8,194 nt of DNA from DATBDM01 sp034664425 (GCA_034664425.1 JAXDHR010000116.1:1-8194), one strand, 5' to 3'; counted from the first letter of the stretch, positions 1-6,531 are shown. Program-made: numbers and translations. The notes: generated from the letters alone by a model not told the origin.

Positions 1-265
1 AGCGGACGTGGCCGGGGGTGTCGGCGATGATGAAGGAGCGGTGGGGGGTGGCGAAGAAGCGGTAGGCGACGTCGATCGTGATGCCCTGCTCGCGCTCGGC
101 CCGCAGGCCGTCGGTGACGTTGGCGAGGTCGGTCTCCGCGGCCGGCATCTGATCGGCCATCAGCGCCTTCGCGTCGTAGAGCAGCCGCCCGATCAGCGTG
201 CTCTTGCCATCGTCGACGGACCCCGCGGTCGCGAGTCGCAGCAGCTCGGCGGTCTCCGGGGCCAC
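1..265 (-). CDS. cysN: Sulfate adenylyltransferase subunit 1 (GTPase), N-terminal part
   Basis: This is the first 88 codons of CysN, the GTPase subunit that with CysD makes adenosine 5'-phosphosulfate (APS) from ATP and sulfate. The GTP-binding elements of the EF-Tu-like family are visible in order: the G1 P-loop GSVDDGKST at residues 15-23, the G2 region GITIDVAY at 61-68, and the G3 motif DTPGH at 82-86. The chosen start is the GTG at 265-263. Its first base is the last base of the cysD TAG stop (TAGTG), a layout typical of translational coupling. The reading frame is open to the window edge, so the rest of the protein, and whether it carries a fused APS kinase (CysC) domain, cannot be seen. 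The visible part shows no damage, in contrast to cysD just upstream. Identity is firm; function depends on a working CysD. Confidence 0.93.
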   Translation of the reverse strand, partial: MAPETAELLRLATAGSVDDGKSTLIGRLLYDAKALMADQMPAAETDLANVTDGLRAEREQGITIDVAYRFFATPHRSFIIADTPGHVR

Positions 266-1032
266 TAGAAGTACCCCTCACGCTTGCGGTCCTCCATCGC
301 GGCCTCCGAGGTGCGGTCGTCGGCGCGGGTCGCGCCGCGCTCGGTGATCCGCGTGATCGCCGTCTCCTCGATCACGGCGTCGAAGTAGATCGAGGGCAGC
401 TCGAGCTGCTCCTCGCCGATGTAGCGCCAGATGTCGAGCTCGGTCCAGTTCGAGAGCGGGAACACGCGCACGTGCCCGCCCTGGGCGACCATCCCGTTGA
501 AGAGGTTCCACAGCTCCGGGCGCTGCGCGCGCGGCTCCCACTGTCCGTCGCGGTCGCGGAAGGAGAACACGCGCTCCTTGGCGCGGGCGCGCTCCTCGTC
601 GCGGCGCGCGCCGCCGAACGCGGCGTCGAAGCGGTGCTCGCGGATCGCGTCGAGCAGCGTGACGGTCTGCAGCCGGTTGCGCGACGCCGCCGGACCGGTC
701 TCCTCGACTGCGCGACCCCTGTCGATCGACTCCTGGACGGAGGCGACGATCAACCGCTCGCCGAGCTCTTCGATGCGGCGGTCGCGGAACGCGATCACCT
801 CGGGAAAGTTGTGGCCGGTGTCGACGTGCATGACCGGGAACGGGAAGAGACTCATCCCACCCACCCCGAACGCCTTCTCGGCGAGGCGCAGGAGCACGAT
901 CGAGTCCTAGCCGCCCGAGAACAGCAGCACGGGCCGCTCGAGCTCCGCCGCCACCTCGCGCATCACGTGGATCGACTCCGCTTCGAGCTCGCGCAGCTGC
1001 GAGAGGCGCAGGTCGGAATGGATCGCGGTCAC
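265..1032 (-). pseudogene. cysD: Sulfate adenylyltransferase subunit 2, disrupted (in-frame TAG plus internal deletion)
   Basis: Read from the GTG at 1032-1030, this frame encodes CysD, the PP-loop subunit that adenylylates sulfate. Family landmarks are LRELEAESIH (residues 14-23), FPVMHVDTGHNFPE (64-77), FDAAFGGARRDEERARAKER (135-154), RPELWN (171-176) and FPLSNWTELDIW (191-202). It ends in the usual KREGYF just before the stop. Two lesions are visible. Codon 42 is TAG (909-907) inside LFSGG-stop-DSIV, exactly where the conserved PP-loop lysine belongs; AAG to TAG is a single base change. Second, the frame has 255 codons against about 300 in the family, because the segment between PSIYF (213-217) and the C-terminal IEE...ITERGATRADD part is gone, about 53 residues compared with recalled E. 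coli CysD. The GTG overlaps the sulfotransferase stop by 4 bases and the end overlaps cysN by 1 base, so operon layout is preserved. Most likely a pseudogene or a sequence carrying errors. Confidence 0.88.
907..909 (-). other. In-frame TAG replacing the PP-loop lysine codon of cysD
   Basis: On the minus strand the reading frame runs LFSGG, TAG, DSIVLL. The conserved family motif has lysine between GG and DS, so the stop lies on the ATP-binding lysine codon. A GTG at 897-895, nine bases after the stop codon, could in theory allow reinitiation, but it would give a protein without the PP-loop glycines and lysine. General amber readthrough is unlikely, because the cysD end itself, the dehydratase at 6519-6521 and the oxidoreductase at 6567-6565 use TAG as their normal stop. 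Confidence 0.9.
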
Positions 1033-1865
1033 CGGTGAGCCTCCTCCTCGCGACGGTAGTGATCGGCCCACTCGCGCGACTGCGCCCCGGACTGGCGGCG
1101 CATCGAGGGAGGAGGCGGCTCGGTGTGGGCCTGGTCGCCGACGCCGATGAAGTCGAGGGTCTCCTGGAGTACTCGCCCGGGGTCCTCGGCGAGCGCGGAG
1201 TAGCGGACGCGCAGCGGCTCGATGCCCTGCTGCTCGAACCAGCGGTCCCAGGCGAGGTTGTGCCGCTGGAGCTGCTGGACGAGGTGGTCGATACCCGAGA
1301 ACGAGTAGACCGGCTCGACGGCGTCATCGGTCTCGGCGCGCCACGCGCGGGTCTGCACGGCGCGCCACATCGAGATCGCCTGCGCGACGTGGTCCTCGCG
1401 CTCGACGTGGACGTACTCGACGTCGCCGAGCAGGCCCGACAGGCGCTCGGCGTCCTGGAGGCGGCCGAAGCCGGGCAGCTCTGCGAGGCGCTCCTGCAGG
1501 TCGGCCATGTAGCTCCACATCACCTTGGTGCCGAAGACGCCGTTGGGCGTCGTCGCGTAGGCGATCACGGCGGCGAGCCGCGCCTCGATCGCCCCGGGGT
1601 GCGGGCGCGGAGGCCCGGAGGCCGGCAGCAGCTCGAGCACGGACCGGTCCTCGACGTCGGCGAAGTACTCGCGCGGCTCGTTGGGCCGGCCGCGCTTGCG
1701 CAGTTGCTCGATGTGCTCGGCCGGGCGCCCGGCGATCCCCGAGTCCACGAGCATCTGGCACAGGAGCGTGCTTCCACTGCGTGGCGTCGCGCAGACGACG
1801 TAGGCTCTAGTGGGCCGGACGGCAACGAGCGCGTCCCCGAGCTCAGGGAAGGAATGGGCGGTCAT
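1029..1865 (-). CDS. stf0: Stf0-family (trehalose 2-sulfotransferase-like) sulfotransferase
   Basis: The 278-residue product should transfer the sulfuryl group of PAPS to a carbohydrate hydroxyl in the cytoplasm. Mycobacterial Stf0 makes trehalose 2-sulfate, the head group of sulfolipids. The 5'-phosphosulfate loop is ATPRSGSTLL at residues 26-35. After it comes GIAGRPAEHIEQ, where Glu50 aligns, from memory, with the proposed catalytic Glu36 of Mycobacterium smegmatis Stf0. Other Stf0-specific stretches are PREYFADVEDRSVLELL (64-80), TPNGVFGTKVMW (106-117), AQAISMWRAVQTRAWR (161-176) and SREWADHYRREE (263-274). Length matches the family (about 270). The start is the ATG at 1865-1863; the frame stays open upstream, but that is antisense to the sulfatase and lacks family similarity. 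The stop overlaps the cysD GTG by four bases (GTGA), so it leads a sulfotransferase-cysD-cysN operon. The true acceptor is unknown; trehalose is only the nearest precedent. Confidence 0.9.
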   Translation of the reverse strand: MTAHSFPELGDALVAVRPTRAYVVCATPRSGSTLLCQMLVDSGIAGRPAEHIEQLRKRGRPNEPREYFADVEDRSVLELLPASGPPRPHPGAIEARLAAVIAYATTPNGVFGTKVMWSYMADLQERLAELPGFGRLQDAERLSGLLGDVEYVHVEREDHVAQAISMWRAVQTRAWRAETDDAVEPVYSFSGIDHLVQQLQRHNLAWDRWFEQQGIEPLRVRYSALAEDPGRVLQETLDFIGVGDQAHTEPPPPSMRRQSGAQSREWADHYRREEEAHR

Positions 1866-1913
1866 GAGGCCAAGTCGAGTTTCCCGGTCGGGATTTGCGA
1901 TAAACAGTATCCG
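1866..1913. promoter_or_regulatory. Divergent intergenic region, candidate promoters for sulfotransferase and sulfatase
   Basis: These 48 bases separate the divergent sulfotransferase and sulfatase starts. The part at 1891-1910 is clearly AT-richer than its surroundings. On the minus strand, TACTGT (1909-1904) fits a -10 hexamer about 38 bases before the sulfotransferase ATG. On the plus strand, AACAGT (1903-1908) or an overlapping hexamer could be a -10 that places the mRNA start at or near the sulfatase GTG, a leaderless layout. No convincing -35 or operator palindrome is visible. The same core ACAGTA recurs between the oxidoreductase and rpsA. Assignment rests on spacing and composition only. 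Confidence 0.4.
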
Positions 1914-3233
1914 GTGACGAAGCCGCCGAACATCCTCTACTTGCATTCCCATGACACGGGCCGCTACATCCAGCCCTACGGTCATCAGATACCCACGCCG
2001 AACATCCAGCGGCTGGCCGACCAGGGCATGCTCTTCCGTCAGGCGTTCTGCGGCGCGCCGACGTGCTCGGGCAGCCGGGCGTGCCTGCTCACGGGCCAGT
2101 GGGCGCACTCCAACGGCATGATCGGGCTCGCGCACCGCGGCTTCGAGCTCAACGACTACTCGCAGCACCTCGTCCACACGCTGCGCGGCGCGGGCTACTG
2201 GTCGGCGCTGATCGGCGAGCAGCACCTCTCCAAGGACCCGTCGATCCTCGGATACGACCACGTCGTCGACATCGACACCCATCACGTCGACACGGTCGCG
2301 CCGGCGGCGGTGTCGATCCTGCGCGAGCGCCCGGAGGAGCCGTTCTTCCTCTCGGTCGGCTTCTTCGAGACCCACCGCGAGTTCTTCGAGCCGACCTCGG
2401 TGCGCGACGCGCTGTACTCCGTGCCGCCGGCGAACCTGCCCGACATGCCGGCGACGCGCCGCGACATGGCGTCCTACAAGGCGAGCGCGCGGTCGCTCGA
2501 CCAGGGCGTGGGCGCCGTGCTCAACGCGCTCGACGAGCACGAACTGGCCGACGACACGCTCGTCGTGCTGACCACCGACCACGGCCTCGCGTTCCCGGGC
2601 TCGAAGGCGACGCTCTACGACCGCGGCATCGGCGTGCTGCTGATCATGCGCGGCCCGGGCGGCTTTCACGGCGGCCGGGTGTCCGACGCGCTCGTCTCGC
2701 AGGTCGATCTGTACCCGACGATGTGCGAGATCGCCGGCGCGGAGATCCCGGACTTCGTCCAGGGGCGCTCGATCCTGCCGATCATGCGCAAGGAGGTCCC
2801 CGAGGTCCGCGAGGAGCTGTTCGCGGAGCTGACCTACCACGCCGCCTACGAACCGCAGCGTGCGATCCGCACGCAGCGCTGGAAGTACATCCGCCGCTTC
2901 GGCGACCGCGAGCTGCCGGTGCTCGCCAATGTCGACGACGGCCCCTCCAAGGACGTGCTGATCGAGGCGGGCTGGGCCGATCGGCCGCTGCCGCGGGAGG
3001 AGCTGCACGACCTGCTGTTCGATCCGCAGGAGGCGCACGACCTGTCGGACGACCCGACCTACGCGCCCGTGCTCGAGGAGCTGCGCGACCGGCTCGAGAC
3101 GTGGATGCGCGACACCGATGACGCGCTGCTCGAGGGCGACGTTCCCGCCCCGGCCGACGCCGTGCTCAACGATCCCGATCAGCGCTCGGCGGCGCAGGCG
3201 CCCGCGCTCGAGCCCGAGGGGTCGCCGCGATGA
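1914..3233 (+). CDS. Sulfatase of the alkaline-phosphatase superfamily (heparan N-sulfatase-like)
   Basis: The product (439 residues) is predicted to hydrolyse a sulfate ester or sulfamate. Features in order: NILYLHSHDTGRYIQPYG (6-23) with metal-ligand candidate Asp14; the formylglycine site CSGSR (51-55) followed by ACLLTG; THRE with His154; TTDHG with Asp222 and His223, then Lys231; QVDLYPT (263-269); and a C-terminal LHDLLFDPQEAHDLSDDP (364-381), typical of sulfatases. The overall pattern resembles human N-sulfoglucosamine sulfohydrolase. Two departures from the textbook are seen: Gly in place of Pro or Ala in CxPxR, and HSHD where many sulfatases have an Asp-Asp pair. No signal peptide is apparent, so a cytoplasmic enzyme is likely. 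The GTG at 1914 was chosen because the fold begins at once and an AT-rich promoter-like stretch precedes it. An in-frame ATG at 1854 with AGGGAAGG before it is the alternative (459 residues) and would overlap the sulfotransferase start. It is translationally coupled to the next gene. Confidence 0.9.
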   Translation: MTKPPNILYLHSHDTGRYIQPYGHQIPTPNIQRLADQGMLFRQAFCGAPTCSGSRACLLTGQWAHSNGMIGLAHRGFELNDYSQHLVHTLRGAGYWSALIGEQHLSKDPSILGYDHVVDIDTHHVDTVAPAAVSILRERPEEPFFLSVGFFETHREFFEPTSVRDALYSVPPANLPDMPATRRDMASYKASARSLDQGVGAVLNALDEHELADDTLVVLTTDHGLAFPGSKATLYDRGIGVLLIMRGPGGFHGGRVSDALVSQVDLYPTMCEIAGAEIPDFVQGRSILPIMRKEVPEVREELFAELTYHAAYEPQRAIRTQRWKYIRRFGDRELPVLANVDDGPSKDVLIEAGWADRPLPREELHDLLFDPQEAHDLSDDPTYAPVLEELRDRLETWMRDTDDALLEGDVPAPADAVLNDPDQRSAAQAPALEPEGSPR

Positions 3234-4183
3234 GCGCGCCCGTCCGCGACGTCGCCGCGCTGCAGCCTGACGTCGAGAAGGTGCTGGCGGGCATGCTGCT
3301 CGCCGCCGGACCGCCGGCGCACGAGCTGCCCGTCGACCGTGCGCGCGCGAACCACCTCGCCGAGACGGAGTCGCTGTGCGGCGACGGCGAGCCGGTCTCG
3401 GAGGAGATCGACGTCGACGTGCCGGGCCCGGGCGGCGACATCCCCGTGCGCGCGTACGTGCCGCGCGGCGGCGGGGCGCCCTACCCCGTGATCGTGTGGC
3501 TGCACGGCGGCGGCTGGATGCTCGGCTCGATCGAGACCTACCGCGCCCCCGTTCGCCGGCTGGCGAACGCGTCGGGGGCGCTCGTCCTCAGCGTCGAGTA
3601 CCGCCTCGCGCCCGAGCATCCGTATCCGGCGGCGGTCGAGGACGCGCTCGCGGCGGCCCGCTGGGCGGCCTCGGACGCCGTGGCGGGCGTCGGCGGCGAT
3701 CCGGCGCGCGTCGCCGTGGCCGGTGACTCGGCGGGCGGCAACCTCGCGGCGGTGGTGGCGCGGCGCCTGCGCGGCGAGGTCGACCTGCGCCTGCAGGCGC
3801 TCGTCTACCCCGTGACCGACGCCGCGGTCAACACCCCGTCCTTCGGCGAGTTCGGCGACCGCTTCGGGCTCACCGCCCTCACCATGAAGCGCTTCTGGGA
3901 CGTCTACCTCGACGGCGCCGACGGCACCGATCCGGACGCCTCGCCGCTGCGCGACCCCGACCTCGCGGGGGTCGCCCCAGCGTGGGTGATGACCGCCGAC
4001 CACGACGTCCTGCGCGACGAGGGCGAAGCCTACGCGGCCGCGCTCGAGGGCGCCGGCGTGCCCGTCGAGCTGCGCCGCTGGCCCGGCACCATCCACGGGT
4101 TCATCCGCTGGCAGGAGACCGGGAGCACGGCCCGGGACGGCGTCGACGCCCTCGCCGCGGCGCTGCGCGCGGCGCTCGACTGA
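3230..4183 (+). CDS. Alpha/beta hydrolase, hormone-sensitive lipase (HSL, family IV) type
   Basis: This 317-residue carboxylesterase/lipase-like enzyme has the complete HSL signature. The oxyanion-hole motif HGGGW is at residues 92-96, the nucleophile elbow GDSAGGN at 165-171 with Ser167, the acid in DVLRDEG with Asp259, and the base in IHGF with His289. YRLAPEHPYPAA (124-135) is a further family hallmark. The N-terminal 60 residues form the usual cap region, and no secretion signal is visible. Length matches the family (about 310). The ATG overlaps the sulfatase TGA by four bases (ATGA), so the two are cotranscribed and probably translationally coupled. That pairing suggests it removes an acyl group from the same sulfated molecule, for example an acylated sulfo-sugar, but this is inference. 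HSL enzymes are promiscuous, and sequence alone does not give the substrate. Confidence 0.92.
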   Translation: MSAPVRDVAALQPDVEKVLAGMLLAAGPPAHELPVDRARANHLAETESLCGDGEPVSEEIDVDVPGPGGDIPVRAYVPRGGGAPYPVIVWLHGGGWMLGSIETYRAPVRRLANASGALVLSVEYRLAPEHPYPAAVEDALAAARWAASDAVAGVGGDPARVAVAGDSAGGNLAAVVARRLRGEVDLRLQALVYPVTDAAVNTPSFGEFGDRFGLTALTMKRFWDVYLDGADGTDPDASPLRDPDLAGVAPAWVMTADHDVLRDEGEAYAAALEGAGVPVELRRWPGTIHGFIRWQETGSTARDGVDALAAALRAALD

Positions 4184-4185
4184 CC

Positions 4186-4201
4186 CTGGTGCGCGCGCCA
4201 G
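4186..4201 (+). terminator. Possible short hairpin after the hydrolase stop
   Basis: CTGGTG and CGCCAG flank a CGCG tetraloop just three bases after the hydrolase TGA, giving a six-pair stem with one G-U pair. No T-rich tract follows, so it is not a classic intrinsic terminator. It may be a chance palindrome in GC-rich DNA or a weak 3' end structure. Confidence 0.25.
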
Positions 4202-4250
4202 TCAGGCGTGTCAGCCAGGCCGACCTTGGACGGCATCGACACGGCCGCGC

Positions 4251-4266
4251 GGGGTAGCGTCCGGGC
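4251..4266 (+). promoter_or_regulatory. Candidate -10 element for the aminotransferase-dehydratase unit
   Basis: TAGCGT at 4255-4260 fits the TANNNT pattern and ends six bases before the ATG at 4267. This is the spacing expected for a leaderless mRNA, and no Shine-Dalgarno sequence lies before the ATG. TTGGAC at 4226-4231 is too distant (23-base spacer) to be a good -35. The 83-base gap from the preceding gene supports a separate transcription start here. Confidence 0.4.
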
Positions 4267-5556
4267 ATGTCCGTCACCCAACCTGCTCCGCGTACCGCGA
4301 CGACCCGCTTCTGGCACCCGTTCGCCGACATGGGCGCGGTGTCCCGCCGGGAGCTTGTCATCGAGCGCGGCGAGGGCGTCTGGGTCTTCGACGACTCGGG
4401 GCGCCGCTACCTCGACGCGACGGCGAGCCTGTGGTACGCGAACATCGGCCACGGTCGTCCGGAGGTCGCCGACGCCGTCGCGGCGCAGATGCGCACGCTC
4501 GAGGCGTACTCGACGTTCGGGGACTTCTCCAACCGGCCGGCGAACGAGCTGACCGAACGGCTCGCGGCCAGCGCCCCCATGCCCGATGTCCGCATCTTCC
4601 TGACCGCGGGCGGTGGCGACGCGATCGACACCGCGGCCAAGCTCGCGCGCCGGCACTGGGTCCTGCAGGGCCGCACCGAGCGCACGCACCTGATCTCGCG
4701 CACGAACGGCTACCACGGCACGCACGGCTTCGGCACGAGCGTCGGCGGGATCGAGGCCAACACGAGCAACTGGGGCCCGCTGGTCGGCGACGTCTCCGCG
4801 GTCGCGCACGACTCGCTGCCGGCGCTCGAAGCGGAGATCCTCGCGGTCGGCCCAGAGCGCGTCGCGGCGTTCTTCTGCGAGCCGGTGATCGGCGCCGGCG
4901 GCGTCCACCTGCCGCCCGACGGCTACATCGAGGGCGTCGCGGACCTGTGCGCCGAGCACGGCATCCTGTTCGTCTGCGACTCGGTCATCTGCGCCTTCGG
5001 CCGGCTCGGGACGTGGTGGGGGATCGAGCGCTGGGAGGACGTCCGGCCCGACCTCATCACGTTCGCGAAGGGCGTCACCTCGGGGTACCTCCCACTCGGC
5101 GGCGTCGTCGTCGCCGACCACGTCGCGGCGCCGTTCTTCGAGGGCCCCGGCGGGCCGATGCTCCGCCACGGGGCGACCTACGCCGGCCACCCCGCGTGCG
5201 CGGCGGCCGCGCTGGCCGTGCTCGACATCTACGAGCGCGAGGACCTGATCGGGCGCGGCCGCGCGCTCGAGGGGCCGCTGCGCGACGCGCTCGCCCCGCT
5301 CGCCTCGCGCCCCGAGGTCGGCGAGGTCCGGGCCGGGCTCGGCTTCCTCGCCGCCGTCGAAGTCTCCCAGGACGCGCTGGCCGACGATCCCGGCGCCGTC
5401 GGCAAGCTCGCCGCCGGCGCCCGCGAGGCCGGCGTGCTCGTGCGGCCGCTGCTCAAGGGCGTCGCGGTGTCGCCGCCGCTGGTCTGCGACGGGACGCACA
5501 TCGACCTGATCCGCGAGGGGATCGAGGCGGGGCTCGAGCGCATCGGCTCGCGGTGA
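4267..5556 (+). CDS. Class III PLP-dependent aminotransferase
   Basis: The product (429 residues, normal family length) transfers an amino group between an amine or omega-amino acid and a 2-oxo acid. Family features are the N-terminal FWHPFADM (15-22), WYANIGHGRPEV (56-67), GYHG (148-151, PLP-stacking Tyr149), CEPVIGAGG (204-212), Asp238 for the PLP ring nitrogen, Lys268 in TFAKGVTSGYLPLGG as the Schiff-base lysine, and HGATYAGHP (301-309). Two motifs deviate: the usual GSEA phosphate-binding loop reads GGGDA (115-119), and the Glu of the common DEV motif is Ser239 (DSV). BioA-like, taurine/beta-alanine-pyruvate and diaminobutyrate-type enzymes share this layout, so the substrate cannot be named. 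The next gene starts within its stop codon (GTGA), pointing to a two-step pathway with a PLP-dependent dehydratase. The ATG at 4267 is the first start that keeps the family N-terminus. Confidence 0.92.
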   Translation: MSVTQPAPRTATTRFWHPFADMGAVSRRELVIERGEGVWVFDDSGRRYLDATASLWYANIGHGRPEVADAVAAQMRTLEAYSTFGDFSNRPANELTERLAASAPMPDVRIFLTAGGGDAIDTAAKLARRHWVLQGRTERTHLISRTNGYHGTHGFGTSVGGIEANTSNWGPLVGDVSAVAHDSLPALEAEILAVGPERVAAFFCEPVIGAGGVHLPPDGYIEGVADLCAEHGILFVCDSVICAFGRLGTWWGIERWEDVRPDLITFAKGVTSGYLPLGGVVVADHVAAPFFEGPGGPMLRHGATYAGHPACAAAALAVLDIYEREDLIGRGRALEGPLRDALAPLASRPEVGEVRAGLGFLAAVEVSQDALADDPGAVGKLAAGAREAGVLVRPLLKGVAVSPPLVCDGTHIDLIREGIEAGLERIGSR

Positions 5557-6521
5557 GCGCCGCCCGCGCCGTCGCTGCGCCGGGCGCGCCCGAGCTGGCG
5601 GCCGCGCGGACGGCGGTCGCGGCCCGGCTGGCGCCCTCGCCACTGGTTCCGGCACCCGGACTGGGCGGAAACGTCTGGCTCAAGCTCGAATCGCTGCATC
5701 CGACGGGATCGTTCAAGGTCCGCGGTGCGCTCGCCGCGCTCTCGGCACTCGACCCGGCGGAGGCGGTCGTGACCGCCTCCGCCGGCAACCACGGGCTCGG
5801 CGTGGCGTGGGCGGCGACCGCGCTCGGCCGACGGGCGACCGTGGTGGTGCCCGCGAACGCATCGCCGGCCAAGCTCGCGGCGCTCGAGCGCTTCGACGTC
5901 GCGCTCGAGCGCGTCGGGTCCTCCTACGACGACGCGGAGGCGCACGCGCTGGCGCTGGCAGCGCGCGGCGCGGTCTACGTCTCGGCGTACAACGATCCAC
6001 TGGTGATCGCCGGGCAGGCGACGATCGGGCCCGAGATCGACGCGGCGCTCGGTTTCTCGGCGGCACCCACCGTGGTGGCGCCGCTGGGCGGCGGCGGGCT
6101 CGCGTCGGGCCTCGGGTTGTGGTCCGCCCGGCGCGCCGGCGGACGCGCGCGCGTGGTCGCCGTCGAGGCGGAGCGCTCGCAGGCCTTTCGCACGGCGCTC
6201 GACGCCGGCGCGATCACGCCGTTCTCGCCGTCGCCGACGCTCGCCGACGGCCTCGGCGGCAACCTCGAGCCGGGCGCGGTCACGTTCGAGCTGGTCCGCG
6301 ACTACATCGACGCGGTCCTGTACTCCCCGGAGCCGGAGATCGAGGACGCGGTCCGCGTGCTCGCCTCGGTCGCCGGCGTGGTCGCCGAGGGCGCCGCGGC
6401 GTGCGCCGCCGCCGCGGTGCTCGCCGGCCGCGTCCGCGGGGATGAGGGCGCCCCGCTCGTCCTGGTGATCACGGGCCGCAACATCGCCCGCGCGCGGCTG
6501 GCGGAGATCCTGGCGGCGTAG
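5553..6521 (+). CDS. Threonine/serine dehydratase-like PLP enzyme (fold type II)
   Basis: The 322-residue product belongs to the tryptophan-synthase-beta/threonine dehydratase superfamily and probably eliminates water or ammonia from a hydroxy amino acid, or racemises one. PTGSFKVRGA (50-59) carries the PLP lysine, Lys55. SAGNHG (76-81) binds the substrate carboxylate, and PLGGGGLASG (177-186) is the glycine-rich phosphate loop. The residue facing the pyridine nitrogen, usually in an SGGN-type motif, here lies in ITGRNI with Thr307. There is no C-terminal ACT domain, so allosteric control like that of biosynthetic IlvA is not expected; length and layout are closer to catabolic threonine dehydratase or serine racemase. 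The GTG at 5553 overlaps the aminotransferase TGA by four bases. The frame is open far upstream, but only as a shadow of the aminotransferase. It ends with TAG. Alternatives include hydroxyectoine-type (EutB-like) or beta-hydroxyaspartate dehydratase, with no direct support here. Confidence 0.88.
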   Translation: MSAARAVAAPGAPELAAARTAVAARLAPSPLVPAPGLGGNVWLKLESLHPTGSFKVRGALAALSALDPAEAVVTASAGNHGLGVAWAATALGRRATVVVPANASPAKLAALERFDVALERVGSSYDDAEAHALALAARGAVYVSAYNDPLVIAGQATIGPEIDAALGFSAAPTVVAPLGGGGLASGLGLWSARRAGGRARVVAVEAERSQAFRTALDAGAITPFSPSPTLADGLGGNLEPGAVTFELVRDYIDAVLYSPEPEIEDAVRVLASVAGVVAEGAAACAAAAVLAGRVRGDEGAPLVLVITGRNIARARLAEILAA

Positions 6522-6531
6522 GGGGCGAGAT

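Noticed and set aside
8..268. Plus-strand open frame of 86 codons opposite cysN
   Set aside because: It is antisense to cysN, which shows intact G1, G2 and G3 GTPase motifs, and it has no recognisable content of its own.
907..909. Pyrrolysine or programmed amber readthrough in cysD
   Set aside because: There is no supporting downstream element visible, other genes in the window end at TAG, and cysD also lacks about 53 residues. Decay or sequence error is simpler, though not excluded without reads.
1035..1853. Plus-strand open frame in phase with, and upstream of, the sulfatase
   Set aside because: It is antisense to the well-supported sulfotransferase and has no sulfatase-like content. The sulfatase fold starts right after 1914.
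1866..3038. Long open frame on the minus strand continuing upstream of the sulfotransferase and antisense to the sulfatase
   Set aside because: It is Arg/Ala/Val/Asp-rich with no recognisable family pattern. The sulfatase on the other strand is clearly real, and long antisense open frames are expected at this GC content.
4187..4229. Repeat-like GTCAGGC/GTCAGCCAGGC stretch after the hydrolase
   Set aside because: The similarity is short and imperfect, occurs once, and has no spacing or flanks typical of a CRISPR, operator array or mobile-element end.
4431..5552. Very Arg-rich plus-strand frame fused in phase to the dehydratase
   Set aside because: It is an out-of-frame reading of the aminotransferase. 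The dehydratase proper begins at the GTG at 5553.
4030..5655. Minus-strand open frame of 541 codons across the aminotransferase
   Set aside because: Its composition is that of a complement of a GC-rich gene, with no motif seen, while the plus-strand aminotransferase has all its family motifs.
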